From NCBI GenBank assembly GCA_038243605.1, contig JBBSQX010000004.1, forward strand, positions 104,732 through 168,731: DNA of 64,000 nucleotides, given 5' to 3'. Each line of letters starts with the position of its first letter. The stretch's first letter is position 1. The position numbers and the translations under genes are program-made. The notes under the pieces are model-generated. The model worked only from the letters and a program-made list of their open reading frames with translations, did no database searches and had not been told where the DNA came from. This DNA comes from Terrimesophilobacter sp038243605. Lineage in GTDB: Bacteria; Actinomycetota; Actinomycetes; Actinomycetales; Microbacteriaceae. This document shows positions 8,200 through 15,924 of this stretch, piece by piece.

Positions 8200-8256
8200 C
8201 TCTTTGCTTTCAGGCTCCGTAGCCTCCGAGGCCAGTCGGTCAGATAGTCTCGCGTC

Positions 8257-8739
8257 ATGTCTTTGCCTGAGGTGTGTGTCTGCTATCTCATCCGGGAGTC
8301 AGTCAACGGAACTGAGGTTCTGCTTGGCCGAAAGAAGACTGGTCTGGGTAGAGGCAAGCTTGTGGGTCCGGGTGGAAAGTTGGAGGGGTCGGAGTCGCCC
8401 ATCGAGGCTGTTCGTCGTGAAGTCGAGGAAGAAGTTGGGGTTCGCGTCGACACCGATTCACTTGAGCTTGTCGGTGAGTTGACGTATCCGTTCCCTCATC
8501 GCACCGAGTGGAGCCAGAAGTCGTGGGCGTTCACCTGCAACGCGTGGGACGGCGAACCGGCGGAGTCTCCTGAACTTCAACCCGAGTGGTTTCCTTTGGC
8601 CGCGTTACCTCTCGATCAGATGTGGGACGACGCAAAGTACTGGCTCCCATCCGCCCTCGCCGGCAAACGGGTCAAGGCCACCTTTTCTTTCGGGCAGGAC
8701 GGTTCGACGGTGGAAAGCACTGACTGGGTAACGCCTTAG
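8257..8739 (+). CDS. Nudix hydrolase resembling MTH1-type 8-oxo-dGTP diphosphatase
   Basis: A 160-residue protein with a complete Nudix box (residues 40-62: G-x5-E-x7-RE-V-EEE-V-G-V) that binds Mg and cleaves nucleoside diphosphate-linked compounds. The preceding stretch EVLLGRKKTGLGRGKLVGPGGK closely parallels the nucleotide pocket of human MTH1, and the later PEWFPL / DQMWDDAKYWLP pattern also fits that subfamily, so hydrolysis of oxidised purine nucleotides is the best guess. A -10-like element lies close to the ATG. It sits at the left side of the defence-like island, but a sanitising housekeeping role is equally possible. Confidence 0.88.
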   Translation: MSLPEVCVCYLIRESVNGTEVLLGRKKTGLGRGKLVGPGGKLEGSESPIEAVRREVEEEVGVRVDTDSLELVGELTYPFPHRTEWSQKSWAFTCNAWDGEPAESPELQPEWFPLAALPLDQMWDDAKYWLPSALAGKRVKATFSFGQDGSTVESTDWVTP

Positions 8740-9677
8740 GCGGTCGCCCACTGCGTTCGGTGGTATCGCACATTCTCGATGTCGAGAGTGTGATCTTTCC
8801 GGAAGGACAGATCCGCAATCACCTCGTCGTCGGTGGGTCGAGCGATGGTGAAGTCGTCCAGGATGACCATGCCCCCAATATCCAACTGTGTGTGATGGTT
8901 CGGGCAAAGGCAGAGGAGGTTGTTCATCGCATCCGCGCCGAGGTGGGGTCGGCCAAGAGGCTTCACGTGGGCACCTTCGGAGTAGTAACGATTCCCAGTG
9001 CCAGGGATGGCCGTCTGACATATCTGGCAGTGGTGGTCGTAAAGCAGCTTGATGCCGCGAGACAGAGCCGTATCGCGGATTCGCCTTGAGACGACACTCG
9101 TCGCGAATGCTGGGTCGGGAACCGGATCCTCAGTAGTCCAGAGTTTGGCTTGTTCGGGAATGCGCTCCAACCTGAATCGCAGGACGTTGTGGCCATTTTG
9201 GCCGGTGACCGTATCCCAATCAGTTACGAGAAACAGTCCCGCATATTGGTACCCCGAGGGCGGCGCGTATGGATTGGATGGATGAGCGCCGCGAACAACA
9301 CGAACGGGAAGACCTTCCACCATGCTGGTTAACAGTCCGGCATTTCCTGGCGCATCGACGGACTGATCATGGGTTTGCTGAGTGGCACCTGGTTCGCGGC
9401 CGCCATGGCCGGCGTAGAAAAGGTAATCCCCGAAATCAACGTCATCGGTGTAGCCACCAGACACGACGATCGAGTCGGCGCCCTCCTGCCGAGCGCCAGA
9501 AATGCCAGCCTGAAGTGGTCTGTGCACATGGGCGTCGTGAAGTTCACGACGATCAATAAACAGATCGCCAACCTTCACTCCATCGGGAGTGCCAAAGAAT
9601 CTGGCCACGGTGCCTCCGAGCCCCAGGATAGCTTCTGACTCAGATTTAGGCTCTCCATTCGCAATGTCCTGCCACAA
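8736..9677 (-). CDS. SRA (YDG) domain-HNH endonuclease, modification-dependent restriction enzyme
   Basis: A 313-residue fusion. Residues about 30-170 form an SRA/YDG domain (GDLFIDRRELHDAHVHRP, then GISG, IVVSGGYTDDVDFGD, and GLPVRVVRG), a fold that flips out 5-methylcytosine-type bases. Residues about 215-270 form an HNH nuclease with CxxC (217, 220), EGAHVKPL, and CLCPNHH, so metal-dependent cleavage is expected. This is the layout of type IV enzymes that cut foreign modified DNA, for example phage DNA with methylated or hydroxymethylated cytosine. The only upstream start in frame before a stop is TTG 9677, with a weak ribosome site. Its stop overlaps the Nudix gene tail to tail by 4 bases. 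Confidence 0.9.
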   Translation of the reverse strand: MWQDIANGEPKSESEAILGLGGTVARFFGTPDGVKVGDLFIDRRELHDAHVHRPLQAGISGARQEGADSIVVSGGYTDDVDFGDYLFYAGHGGREPGATQQTHDQSVDAPGNAGLLTSMVEGLPVRVVRGAHPSNPYAPPSGYQYAGLFLVTDWDTVTGQNGHNVLRFRLERIPEQAKLWTTEDPVPDPAFATSVVSRRIRDTALSRGIKLLYDHHCQICQTAIPGTGNRYYSEGAHVKPLGRPHLGADAMNNLLCLCPNHHTQLDIGGMVILDDFTIARPTDDEVIADLSFRKDHTLDIENVRYHRTQWATA

Positions 9678-9847
9678 GTCAGGGAAGGTTCAACGAGGCC
9701 AAATCGCCGTTCTCATCTGGGCCGCAACAATCGATCCTGTAGTTCATCGAGGTCGGGCCTATAACGATGGCCTCGTTGTGACGCACTACTTGTTCAGATG
9801 CCCCGAACATCACACTCAGCGCTCTCGGTCACCAAACACAGGGCCGC

Positions 9848-9876
9848 GTGACGGCAGGGCCCAAATTGGCTATGAT
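9848..9876 (+). promoter_or_regulatory. Probable promoter of the ABC three-component operon
   Basis: GTGACG (9848-9853) and TATGAT (9871-9876) are spaced by 17 bases, about 60 bases before ATG 9938. The 260-base gap shows no other obvious feature. Confidence 0.4.
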
Positions 9877-9937
9877 GCGAATACCTCGGGGGCGCATCCA
9901 CTTCGAGTTTCCCTTTTAACCAGAGATCTCGAGACGC

Positions 9938-11938
9938 ATGATCAACTTCCCGGTGCTCAACCATGTTTCGGTCGATGACTACGGCCTCTTCCCAGGGACT
10001 GACGCTCGTGCAGGGCTAGTGGCGGACTTGACTTCGAAGCTGAGCGTTGTGGTTGGGGCAAACGGGCTTGGGAAGAGCACACTCCTCAGCATCGCGTTCC
10101 GGCTGCTTACCGGCCCTTGGGACATACCTGGTGCCTCCAACACAGGCGAACTTGGTTCTGCCCGACTAGACCTTAAGCGGCTTCCCACCGCGCAGGCACG
10201 GGAGTTTGGACATCGGGTTTCTGATTCGGCACGAGATTCAGTCGCTAGGGCAGAGTTCACCCTCGGCGACGTGAATTTTGTTGTGAGCCGATCATTGTTC
10301 GACCTGAGTCTGCGTGAGTGGTCGATAAATGAAGTGGTCCAATCAGGTAACGAAGCAGATTTTCAGCGGATCATCGCCGAGCACTGCGGAGTGTGGTCGT
10401 TCGCCGACTGGATACTCGTGCTGCGCTACGTGACCTTCTACATGGACGATCGACAGGTACTGTTTTGGGATCGTTCAGCCCAGAAGCAACTTTTGAGATC
10501 GCTGTTCTTATCGCCATCCGAAGCCAAACAATGGGTGGAGATGGAACGAAACGTTCTGCAGAGCGACAGTCGTTACCGTAACTTCCGCAACGTTCTGAAC
10601 AGTGAGACAGCGCGCCTCACAGTCCAGATCGATCCGTCCTCGGAAACTCATTCCGAACTACGAGAGGAGCTCTCCGCGTTACTCCTTTCCGAGGACAATG
10701 ATCTTCCCTCACAGGAGAACGCGCTGCGTGAACTCGCCGATCTCGAGGAGAGTCGAGCAAACAAGAATTTGGAACGACTCCGCGCTAGACAAAAGCTGGA
10801 CGAGTTATCGCGAGCGTATGAGCATGCGAAACTCATCAACTTGTCCGCAAAATTTCCTGACAACGCAACGTCTGCTCTCTTTATTTGGAATCAAATATTG
10901 GCAGACACTCGCTGCATGCTCTGCGGAAGCGAGGTGCCAGAATTTCGCAAAGAGGTGGAGGAACGAATAGAAGCTCATCGTTGCTCCGTCTGCAACAGTG
11001 AAGTGGACGCCGCGGAGCCATCAGAATCTCCAGAAGCTATTGAGCTTTCCCGGGAGCGTTCATCGCGCACCTGGGATGAGTTCGCGTCGCAGCAAGCGTT
11101 GTTGGCCGGCCTTGAGCATGATCTCGAATCTATTGAGAGTGAGCTTGAGAAGTTTCGAGCTGCCGCGGCCACGCGCGAGGTGGCGCGAACTGTGCGCGAA
11201 CAACGAATTGGCGCTCTCCGTGCTCAGTTGCCAGCAGACGCGGAAGGCTACTTCAAGGACCGCTCAAATCTCGCCTCAATGAAGGCGCGGATGGAAGAGA
11301 TGTCCGACGAACTACGCGTGTCAGCAACTGAGTTTGAGGAGTATGTCTCGCAAAAGTCACAATCGATCCTTCAAAGTGCGGATCTGATTAAAGCTAGTTT
11401 TGACCGATATGCTTCCCTCTTCTTGCTCGGCGATGGTGAGCTCAGCTGGACTCCACGCGAGGAACAGCTTGGCCAAAGTTCTTACAAGATCAAATTCCCG
11501 GCGTATGAACTCCAGCTTGGAAAAAGCGACACCGGCTCCGTGTCCATTCGTTCAGGAGCGGGGGACGTTTCGGAGAGTCAAAAGGAGTTCATCGACTTAG
11601 CATTCCGAATGGCGCTGATCGAGACCGCGGGAAATCAGCAGGGTGCGTCCCTGATAATCGACACACCCGAGTCCTCACTCGACTCTGTATTTTCGGATCG
11701 TGCTGCGACGGTGCTGGCCGACTACGCGACTTCCGCAGATAATCGGTTGGTTGTCGCATCGAACCTTACGGATGGCAGGTTGGTTCCGATGTTAGTTCGC
11801 GCGGTGAAGGCGGCAGACGCACCTTGGCAGTTGATCAATCTGTTTGAGATTGCCAGGCCGACAGTTGCAATTAGAGAACTCGGCGAGGCTTACAAGAATG
11901 CATATCAGCGACTTCTTACAAATATTGACGAGGGCTAG
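9938..11938 (+). CDS. SMC/Rad50-like ABC ATPase with zinc ribbon in its coiled coil (ABC-3C/LmuB-like)
   Basis: A 666-residue ATPase. Walker A GANGLGKST is at residues 40-48, and the C-terminal half-site carries a signature-like region (SESQKEFIDLAFRMAL, about 545-560) and Walker B/catalytic LIIDTPESSLD (D575, E578). Between them are two long charged coiled-coil stretches around a CxxC...CxxC zinc-binding insert (C326, C329, C349, C352). This matches the ATPase of published ABC three-component conflict systems and LmuB of Lamassu, thought to sense unusual DNA ends or structures and activate an effector. It is first in a three-gene operon; the next gene starts 8 bases after the stop. Counted lines 10501 and 10801 are 50% and 47% GC, below the core genome, suggesting transfer. 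Confidence 0.85.
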   Translation: MINFPVLNHVSVDDYGLFPGTDARAGLVADLTSKLSVVVGANGLGKSTLLSIAFRLLTGPWDIPGASNTGELGSARLDLKRLPTAQAREFGHRVSDSARDSVARAEFTLGDVNFVVSRSLFDLSLREWSINEVVQSGNEADFQRIIAEHCGVWSFADWILVLRYVTFYMDDRQVLFWDRSAQKQLLRSLFLSPSEAKQWVEMERNVLQSDSRYRNFRNVLNSETARLTVQIDPSSETHSELREELSALLLSEDNDLPSQENALRELADLEESRANKNLERLRARQKLDELSRAYEHAKLINLSAKFPDNATSALFIWNQILADTRCMLCGSEVPEFRKEVEERIEAHRCSVCNSEVDAAEPSESPEAIELSRERSSRTWDEFASQQALLAGLEHDLESIESELEKFRAAAATREVARTVREQRIGALRAQLPADAEGYFKDRSNLASMKARMEEMSDELRVSATEFEEYVSQKSQSILQSADLIKASFDRYASLFLLGDGELSWTPREEQLGQSSYKIKFPAYELQLGKSDTGSVSIRSGAGDVSESQKEFIDLAFRMALIETAGNQQGASLIIDTPESSLDSVFSDRAATVLADYATSADNRLVVASNLTDGRLVPMLVRAVKAADAPWQLINLFEIARPTVAIRELGEAYKNAYQRLLTNIDEG

Positions 11939-11946
11939 GGCGACGA

Positions 11947-12597
11947 ATGCGCGCTGATGACCACGAATTCTCGCTCCCTCGGCAACTGCGCCTTCTCACA
12001 ATTCTGGATGGAGCGGAACGAGCCGGGATTGCTCCGCTGGAGGCAAGACAGATTCACCTGATCGCATATCTTACTAATGCGCTGGCGCCCGTGTGGAATT
12101 TGGAACCGTTGACTAGCGAGCTGCTGAAGCTGTACGGTGCACCTTATGACGCGGGCTTGCAGCAGGATATTGACAGGCTCGTTTTTAGTGGATTGGTGCT
12201 CTGCAGTGATCTCAGCTATTACCAAGACGAGTCGCTGAAGTGGCGAGTTAGCGCGCTGTACGAGCTCAATCGTCCGATCGCGGACGCTCTTCTCCAAGAG
12301 CTGCGTTACCTTCCGGATGAGCAAACCACGGCAGATGTTGCGGCCGAGATCTGCTTGGCAATTTCCGCGCTTCCGCCCGAGGCCGTCGAGCGATCACTGG
12401 GACTTGACGCTGCATATTCCAGCGGAGAGTCGAGCGTCGGCTCACTATTAAACCTCTACGACGACAACCGAACGAATAGGAGCTCGTCTGCGGCCAACTT
12501 GTTTGGATCACTCGCACCGGAAGGCACATCCTTTAGTCCAACCGAACGCGTGAACTTGTATATCAGGCACCTGTATCGAATGAGCGAAAGTGCCTGA
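11947..12597 (+). CDS. Small middle component of ABC three-component operon (LmuC/MC-like)
   Basis: A 216-residue protein without a strong recognised motif. Its predicted helical N-terminus (RQLRLLTILDGAERAG, HLIAYLTNALAPVW) followed by a possible winged-helix segment (LQQDIDRLVFSGLVL) and a Ser/Asn-rich tail fits the size and position of the middle component in ABC-3C/Lamassu systems, which bridges ATPase and effector. A ribosome site AGGGCGAC directly follows the ATPase stop. The end overlaps the third gene by 8 bases (GTG 12590), so the three proteins are likely made in fixed ratio. The role is inferred from operon position only. Confidence 0.7.
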   Translation: MRADDHEFSLPRQLRLLTILDGAERAGIAPLEARQIHLIAYLTNALAPVWNLEPLTSELLKLYGAPYDAGLQQDIDRLVFSGLVLCSDLSYYQDESLKWRVSALYELNRPIADALLQELRYLPDEQTTADVAAEICLAISALPPEAVERSLGLDAAYSSGESSVGSLLNLYDDNRTNRSSSAANLFGSLAPEGTSFSPTERVNLYIRHLYRMSESA

Positions 12598-13657
12598 TTC
12601 CATTGCGCAGATCTGGGACGCCCGGTCCCTTCGAGAGACGGTCGACCTTTTCCAGGGCGCCGGTGCCGATTCGGAAATTACATCCGAGGTCAGATTTTTG
12701 CGCGCGTCGGCGCGACTGCTTAACAAGCGAAGAAGTAGGTCCGAAAGCAGCAACGACCCTGAGCGACTCGCCGTGATACTTCTCACCACACCCAAGAAGG
12801 GTGACCCATTTCTCCAGCCTTTCAGCCTAGAGCCAATGCTTGATCAAGGGGTCGTTCCATTGAACGGGCGCTTGTGGTTGACAAATGAAGGGGCCAATTT
12901 CGGTCACTATTTAGATCACGACCTGGCAGGCGCCGACATCTTCAGCTGGGTCGTCGATGAGCTTGGGCTAGGCGACACAACCGCGATCGTGTTCGATCCA
13001 AATGTGGATGGAGGTGAACTTCGCTATTATGTCGACGGCCTGTCCGATCTGGCAAAGGTAAGAAGCTACCCGATTGCATACATAGATCCTGTTACTTACG
13101 ACGACGCACGGCGTGTGATTGATCTTGTCTATTCGGAAGCTTTGGCAAGTCCGCAACATCAGGTAAACCACGTTTCAACGTGGAGGAAGGCGGCCAGCTA
13201 TTGGGCGAACGATAACGCGGAGGGAGTAATCCAAAGCCACATTCGGGTCGCACTAAAGTTTGCCTTTTTATTTTGCGAGGTCAGCAAAGAAGGCCCGATT
13301 GCAAGCGGAAGATTCGACTTGACTATTACCCACTTAGATCAAGCCACTCGGGCGACTAACTGTTATGGAGTCATCGAACTCAAGGTCTTGAAGACTTTCG
13401 GGTCCACGGGGAACGTCTACTCGGACTCTGATAACCGCACCGCAGTTGCCGATGGCCTTTTACAGGCACACTCGTATAGAGACGATATTCCGGCGGCTTG
13501 GGCCGCCCTCTGCTGTTTTGATATGCGTCGGGAGGATGATCCGTCTGAGAGCTGCTTCGACCAGATCAAGGACGAGGCAAGCGAGAAGAATGTCGAACTC
13601 GGGCGATGGCGATTATTCGCGTCCGCGAAGTCATTCAGGGAAGCTAGAGCTTCCTAA
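12590..13657 (+). CDS. Putative effector with PD-(D/E)XK nuclease signature
   Basis: A 355-residue protein. The C-terminal third carries a restriction-endonuclease-like pattern: an upstream Glu near residue 230 (CEVSKEG), GRFDLTI with D243, then VIELKV with E263-L264-K265, a spacing normal for PD-(D/E)XK nucleases. A downstream QAHSYRD helix also suits the fold. The N-terminal about 210 residues (LAVILLTTPKKGDPFLQPF and following) are not recognised and may hold the docking domain for the middle component, which would reverse the usual effector-then-docking order of ABC-3C proteins. It starts with GTG inside the previous gene. Its stop overlaps the convergent methyltransferase by 14 bases. 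Nuclease activity is inferred, not shown. Confidence 0.72.
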   Translation: MPDSIAQIWDARSLRETVDLFQGAGADSEITSEVRFLRASARLLNKRRSRSESSNDPERLAVILLTTPKKGDPFLQPFSLEPMLDQGVVPLNGRLWLTNEGANFGHYLDHDLAGADIFSWVVDELGLGDTTAIVFDPNVDGGELRYYVDGLSDLAKVRSYPIAYIDPVTYDDARRVIDLVYSEALASPQHQVNHVSTWRKAASYWANDNAEGVIQSHIRVALKFAFLFCEVSKEGPIASGRFDLTITHLDQATRATNCYGVIELKVLKTFGSTGNVYSDSDNRTAVADGLLQAHSYRDDIPAAWAALCCFDMRREDDPSESCFDQIKDEASEKNVELGRWRLFASAKSFREARAS

Positions 13658-14909
13658 GTACGAGGAGCGATTCAGACAGTTCGCGGCGCCCACCTTGCTG
13701 GGGTGAAGATCTCATCGATCGAAAGGGACGTATTTCCGCGACCTCAAGACCATGTTGCGGGACAAGTTCCGCGAGGATTTCAGCAACAGCGATAGTGGTG
13801 TCAACGTATCTGCTATCGCCAACAACCATCCACAGCTGTCCATGGTCGCGCAAAGTGCTGGAAGAGGATGCAATAACTTGGTTGAGATCTGAGAAATAGC
13901 CTTGCACCATCTCTGGAATCCTCTGATCCCACAATTCGTCTCGCGCGGCTATAAGACTTTCGATTGCGTCCTCGAGAAGGTTTGATCCTGTTGGATGGAC
14001 GTCGAACTCGCGTTTAACCTGCACATGCGATGAGAGGGTGCTAAGGCGGAGTGCGCGATTGTCTTCCCACCCATTCAAATAGCCGAGCATCCAAAGCTCA
14101 ATGTTGTAAACATCGGTGTAGTCGAAAGAATTTGGGTAGGGCGGGGAAAATATTACAAGATCGCTGCCGCGACCACCAAAGTCGATACTTCTACTATCTC
14201 CAACAAGCACTTCAAAATCACTGCATGCGCGATCGTTAAAACGTGCCAAGTCTCCAAGTGCGGATTGAATATGCGAGGCAAAAGCGCCCATCAGCGCGCC
14301 GCGAGTGTGTCTTAAGTTTTGCCAGTTCTTACGGTACCGCCGCCCTTTGCCGCTCACTCTCGCATTGCTGAAATCAAGAAGTATGCCCGATAGAAGGACG
14401 CGGAAAAATCGACTGTTGTCGTTGGAGTCAATACGATCGAGCCCTTCGAGTAGGTCGAACACAGTGCTCGCGATGACCTTGCTGAAGAGATAGCGATCTT
14501 TTATGCCGGGTTCCACGAAAGTAGGCGGAAGGAATCGCGCCTTGGTGAGCGAATTCCGTTCCGTTGACGCGAACTCCATAAGCTCGGCGAAGTCTCGATT
14601 CAGCGAACTTAGGTCGTACCGGGTGAGCTTTGCGCTTATGACATCCGCCAAGAAGGGATTCACCTCGACGGTGAGCGGTCGGACTCCCAAGAATTGGGCC
14701 GCTAGCGACGAGGTGCCGGATCCTCCAAAGGGATCCAAAATCGTGCGAACCGGTCGTTCGCTAGCTTCTAACGCCTGGGCAATAAGTTCGGGAGCGAACG
14801 CCTCTTTAAACGGCTTCCATCCCTGAAAGGGGATGGAAGCAGAACCGGAATTAGTGCCGATTGTCGCGAGGTCACGACTGCCGGTCCACTCAAGAAAGGT
14901 AGTGCCCAT
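13644..14909 (-). CDS. DNA methyltransferase, SPPY type (probable N4-cytosine)
   Basis: A 421-residue S-adenosylmethionine-dependent DNA methylase. Motif I DPFGGSGTS (D59 to about T66) precedes motif IV SPPYPNS (255-258) by about 190 residues, leaving room for a target-recognition region between them. Motif X-like WKPFKEAFAPELIAQAL lies before motif I. SPPY rather than DPPY favours N4-methylcytosine over N6-methyladenine. Convergent, with 14-bp overlap, to the putative nuclease gene, so it may protect host DNA from that system; alternatively it is a solitary methylase. A GGGA ribosome site precedes ATG. No restriction enzyme gene follows it. Confidence 0.87.
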   Translation of the reverse strand: MGTTFLEWTGSRDLATIGTNSGSASIPFQGWKPFKEAFAPELIAQALEASERPVRTILDPFGGSGTSSLAAQFLGVRPLTVEVNPFLADVISAKLTRYDLSSLNRDFAELMEFASTERNSLTKARFLPPTFVEPGIKDRYLFSKVIASTVFDLLEGLDRIDSNDNSRFFRVLLSGILLDFSNARVSGKGRRYRKNWQNLRHTRGALMGAFASHIQSALGDLARFNDRACSDFEVLVGDSRSIDFGGRGSDLVIFSPPYPNSFDYTDVYNIELWMLGYLNGWEDNRALRLSTLSSHVQVKREFDVHPTGSNLLEDAIESLIAARDELWDQRIPEMVQGYFSDLNQVIASSSSTLRDHGQLWMVVGDSRYVDTTIAVAEILAELVPQHGLEVAEIRPFRSMRSSPQQGGRRELSESLLVLRKL

Positions 14910-15234
14910 CGAGGTCCCTTCTTTACGATTATCCTGTGCCGCGAGAACTGCACTAAGGCTGTCATGATACCGGTAGTGAGATGCCCGCTGACACGCTGAC
15001 AGCGGCGTCTACTTGCCTCTATTGAAACTATCGCTAGCCACTGCGCCCGGCGACCCGGCTATCGAGGTTACCGACTTTCTGCCGTGTATTCCATCTTCAC
15101 GAAAACGGCCCACTAGTCATGTGATTACCTGGCGTAGTTGGGAAAATCAGCAAAGGACTGGAGTTGAGTACGACCTGAGTTCGAAGTAAAAATTTCCATT
15201 CATCGCTGGCGGAACCTAGGCGGCACACACCGTC
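14910..15234. other. Non-coding stretch at island right part
   Basis: I see no supported gene here. It must contain the methyltransferase promoter on the minus strand near 14910-14990. The remainder looks like decayed DNA leading into a monooxygenase remnant. Confidence 0.4.
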
Positions 15235-15557
15235 CGGAATGCGAGGGACATCAAACGTAATACGGCATCCCGACAAAGTAGAGGCCGGGCATGCTCGCCA
15301 CGATACAGCGCGGGGAGTCCGGCAGGCCGTGCTCATCGAGAGGCAGGCCGACGACCCAGTCCGGGCCGGTAACCGGTCGCCCAGATCACGGTGGTGGGTT
15401 GCGGAACAGCCGAGTCCGAAGCCACTGGCACACCGCCCTCGACGCCTGTCAGGCGCGGCAACAACGTCACACCGGCTGCCTCCACGTGCTTCATCGAGAT
15501 CCGAATGAGCGGCGCCCCCCGCGAAAGAAATTTCGGTGCCACCTTGGGGCCGATCAA
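15235..15557 (-). pseudogene. Remnant of FAD-dependent monooxygenase/oxidoreductase (C-terminal part, frameshifted)
   Basis: Reading the minus strand from 15557 gives FLSRGAPLIRISMKHVEAAGV...TTVIWATGYRPG, typical of the distal part of flavin monooxygenase-like NAD(P)/FAD oxidoreductases (the ATGYRP motif). After RPG the match shifts frame and continues as DWVVGLPLDEHGLPDSPR, then GLYFVGMPYYV, ending at a premature stop. The N-terminal FAD-binding half is missing and the C-terminal end is cut. So this is a twice-damaged fragment with no function expected; it marks past deletion or recombination at this edge of the island. Confidence 0.7.
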
Positions 15558-15570
15558 CCCCCATGATTCC

Positions 15571-15606
15571 CGTATACCATTGCTATACGTATGGCAACGC
15601 TATACG
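15571..15606. promoter_or_regulatory. Operator/promoter of the higBA module
   Basis: CGTATA (15571-15576) and TATACG (15584-15589) form an inverted repeat; GCTATACG occurs twice in direct orientation (15582-15589 and 15599-15606). The second copy doubles as a -10-like element 10 bases before GTG 15616. This is the normal place for HigA binding. Confidence 0.5.
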
Positions 15607-15615
15607 CTAGCAGGC

Positions 15616-15909
15616 GTGATCAAGTCGTTTCGACAAAAGGGCCTCGAGACGTTCTTTGTCACGGGGAAGAAGACGGGCATCTGGCCGGATCACGCCACAA
15701 AACTACAAAGACAACTCGCCGTACTGGACAATGCGCGAACTCTTCAGGACCTACCGCAGTCGTAGAAGCCGCATCCGCTTTCTGGTTCCACCGCCGCTGG
15801 ACGGGACGTGGCCGGGCATTACGCGATTTGGGCGAGCGGCAACTGGCGGCTGACGTTCGTCTTCGAAGCAACAGATGTTCACCTACTCGACTATCTCGAC
15901 TACCACTAG
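15616..15909 (+). pseudogene. higB: HigB-like mRNA interferase toxin, interrupted by an in-frame stop
   Basis: The frame starting at GTG 15616 reads VIKSFRQKGLETFFVTGKK and KTGIWPDHATKLQRQLAVLD, the conserved N-terminus of RelE-superfamily HigB ribosome-dependent ribonucleases. TAG at 15763-15765 stops it after about 49 codons. The same frame then resumes with KPHPLSG, an apparent short insertion (STAAGR), and GHYAIWASGNWRLTFVF...LLDYLDYH, the conserved HigB C-terminus, to TAG at 15907. One nonsense codon, possibly plus an 18-base insertion, therefore disables an otherwise recognisable toxin, while the antitoxin downstream is intact. Stop readthrough or a sequencing error cannot be ruled out. 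Confidence 0.75.
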
Positions 15910-15924
15910 AAAGGGGCAACTACC

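Noticed and set aside
13644..14909. Calling the methylase an N6-adenine enzyme
   Set aside because: Motif IV is SPPY, not DPPY/NPPY/NPPF; N4-cytosine is favoured, though an exception cannot be excluded.
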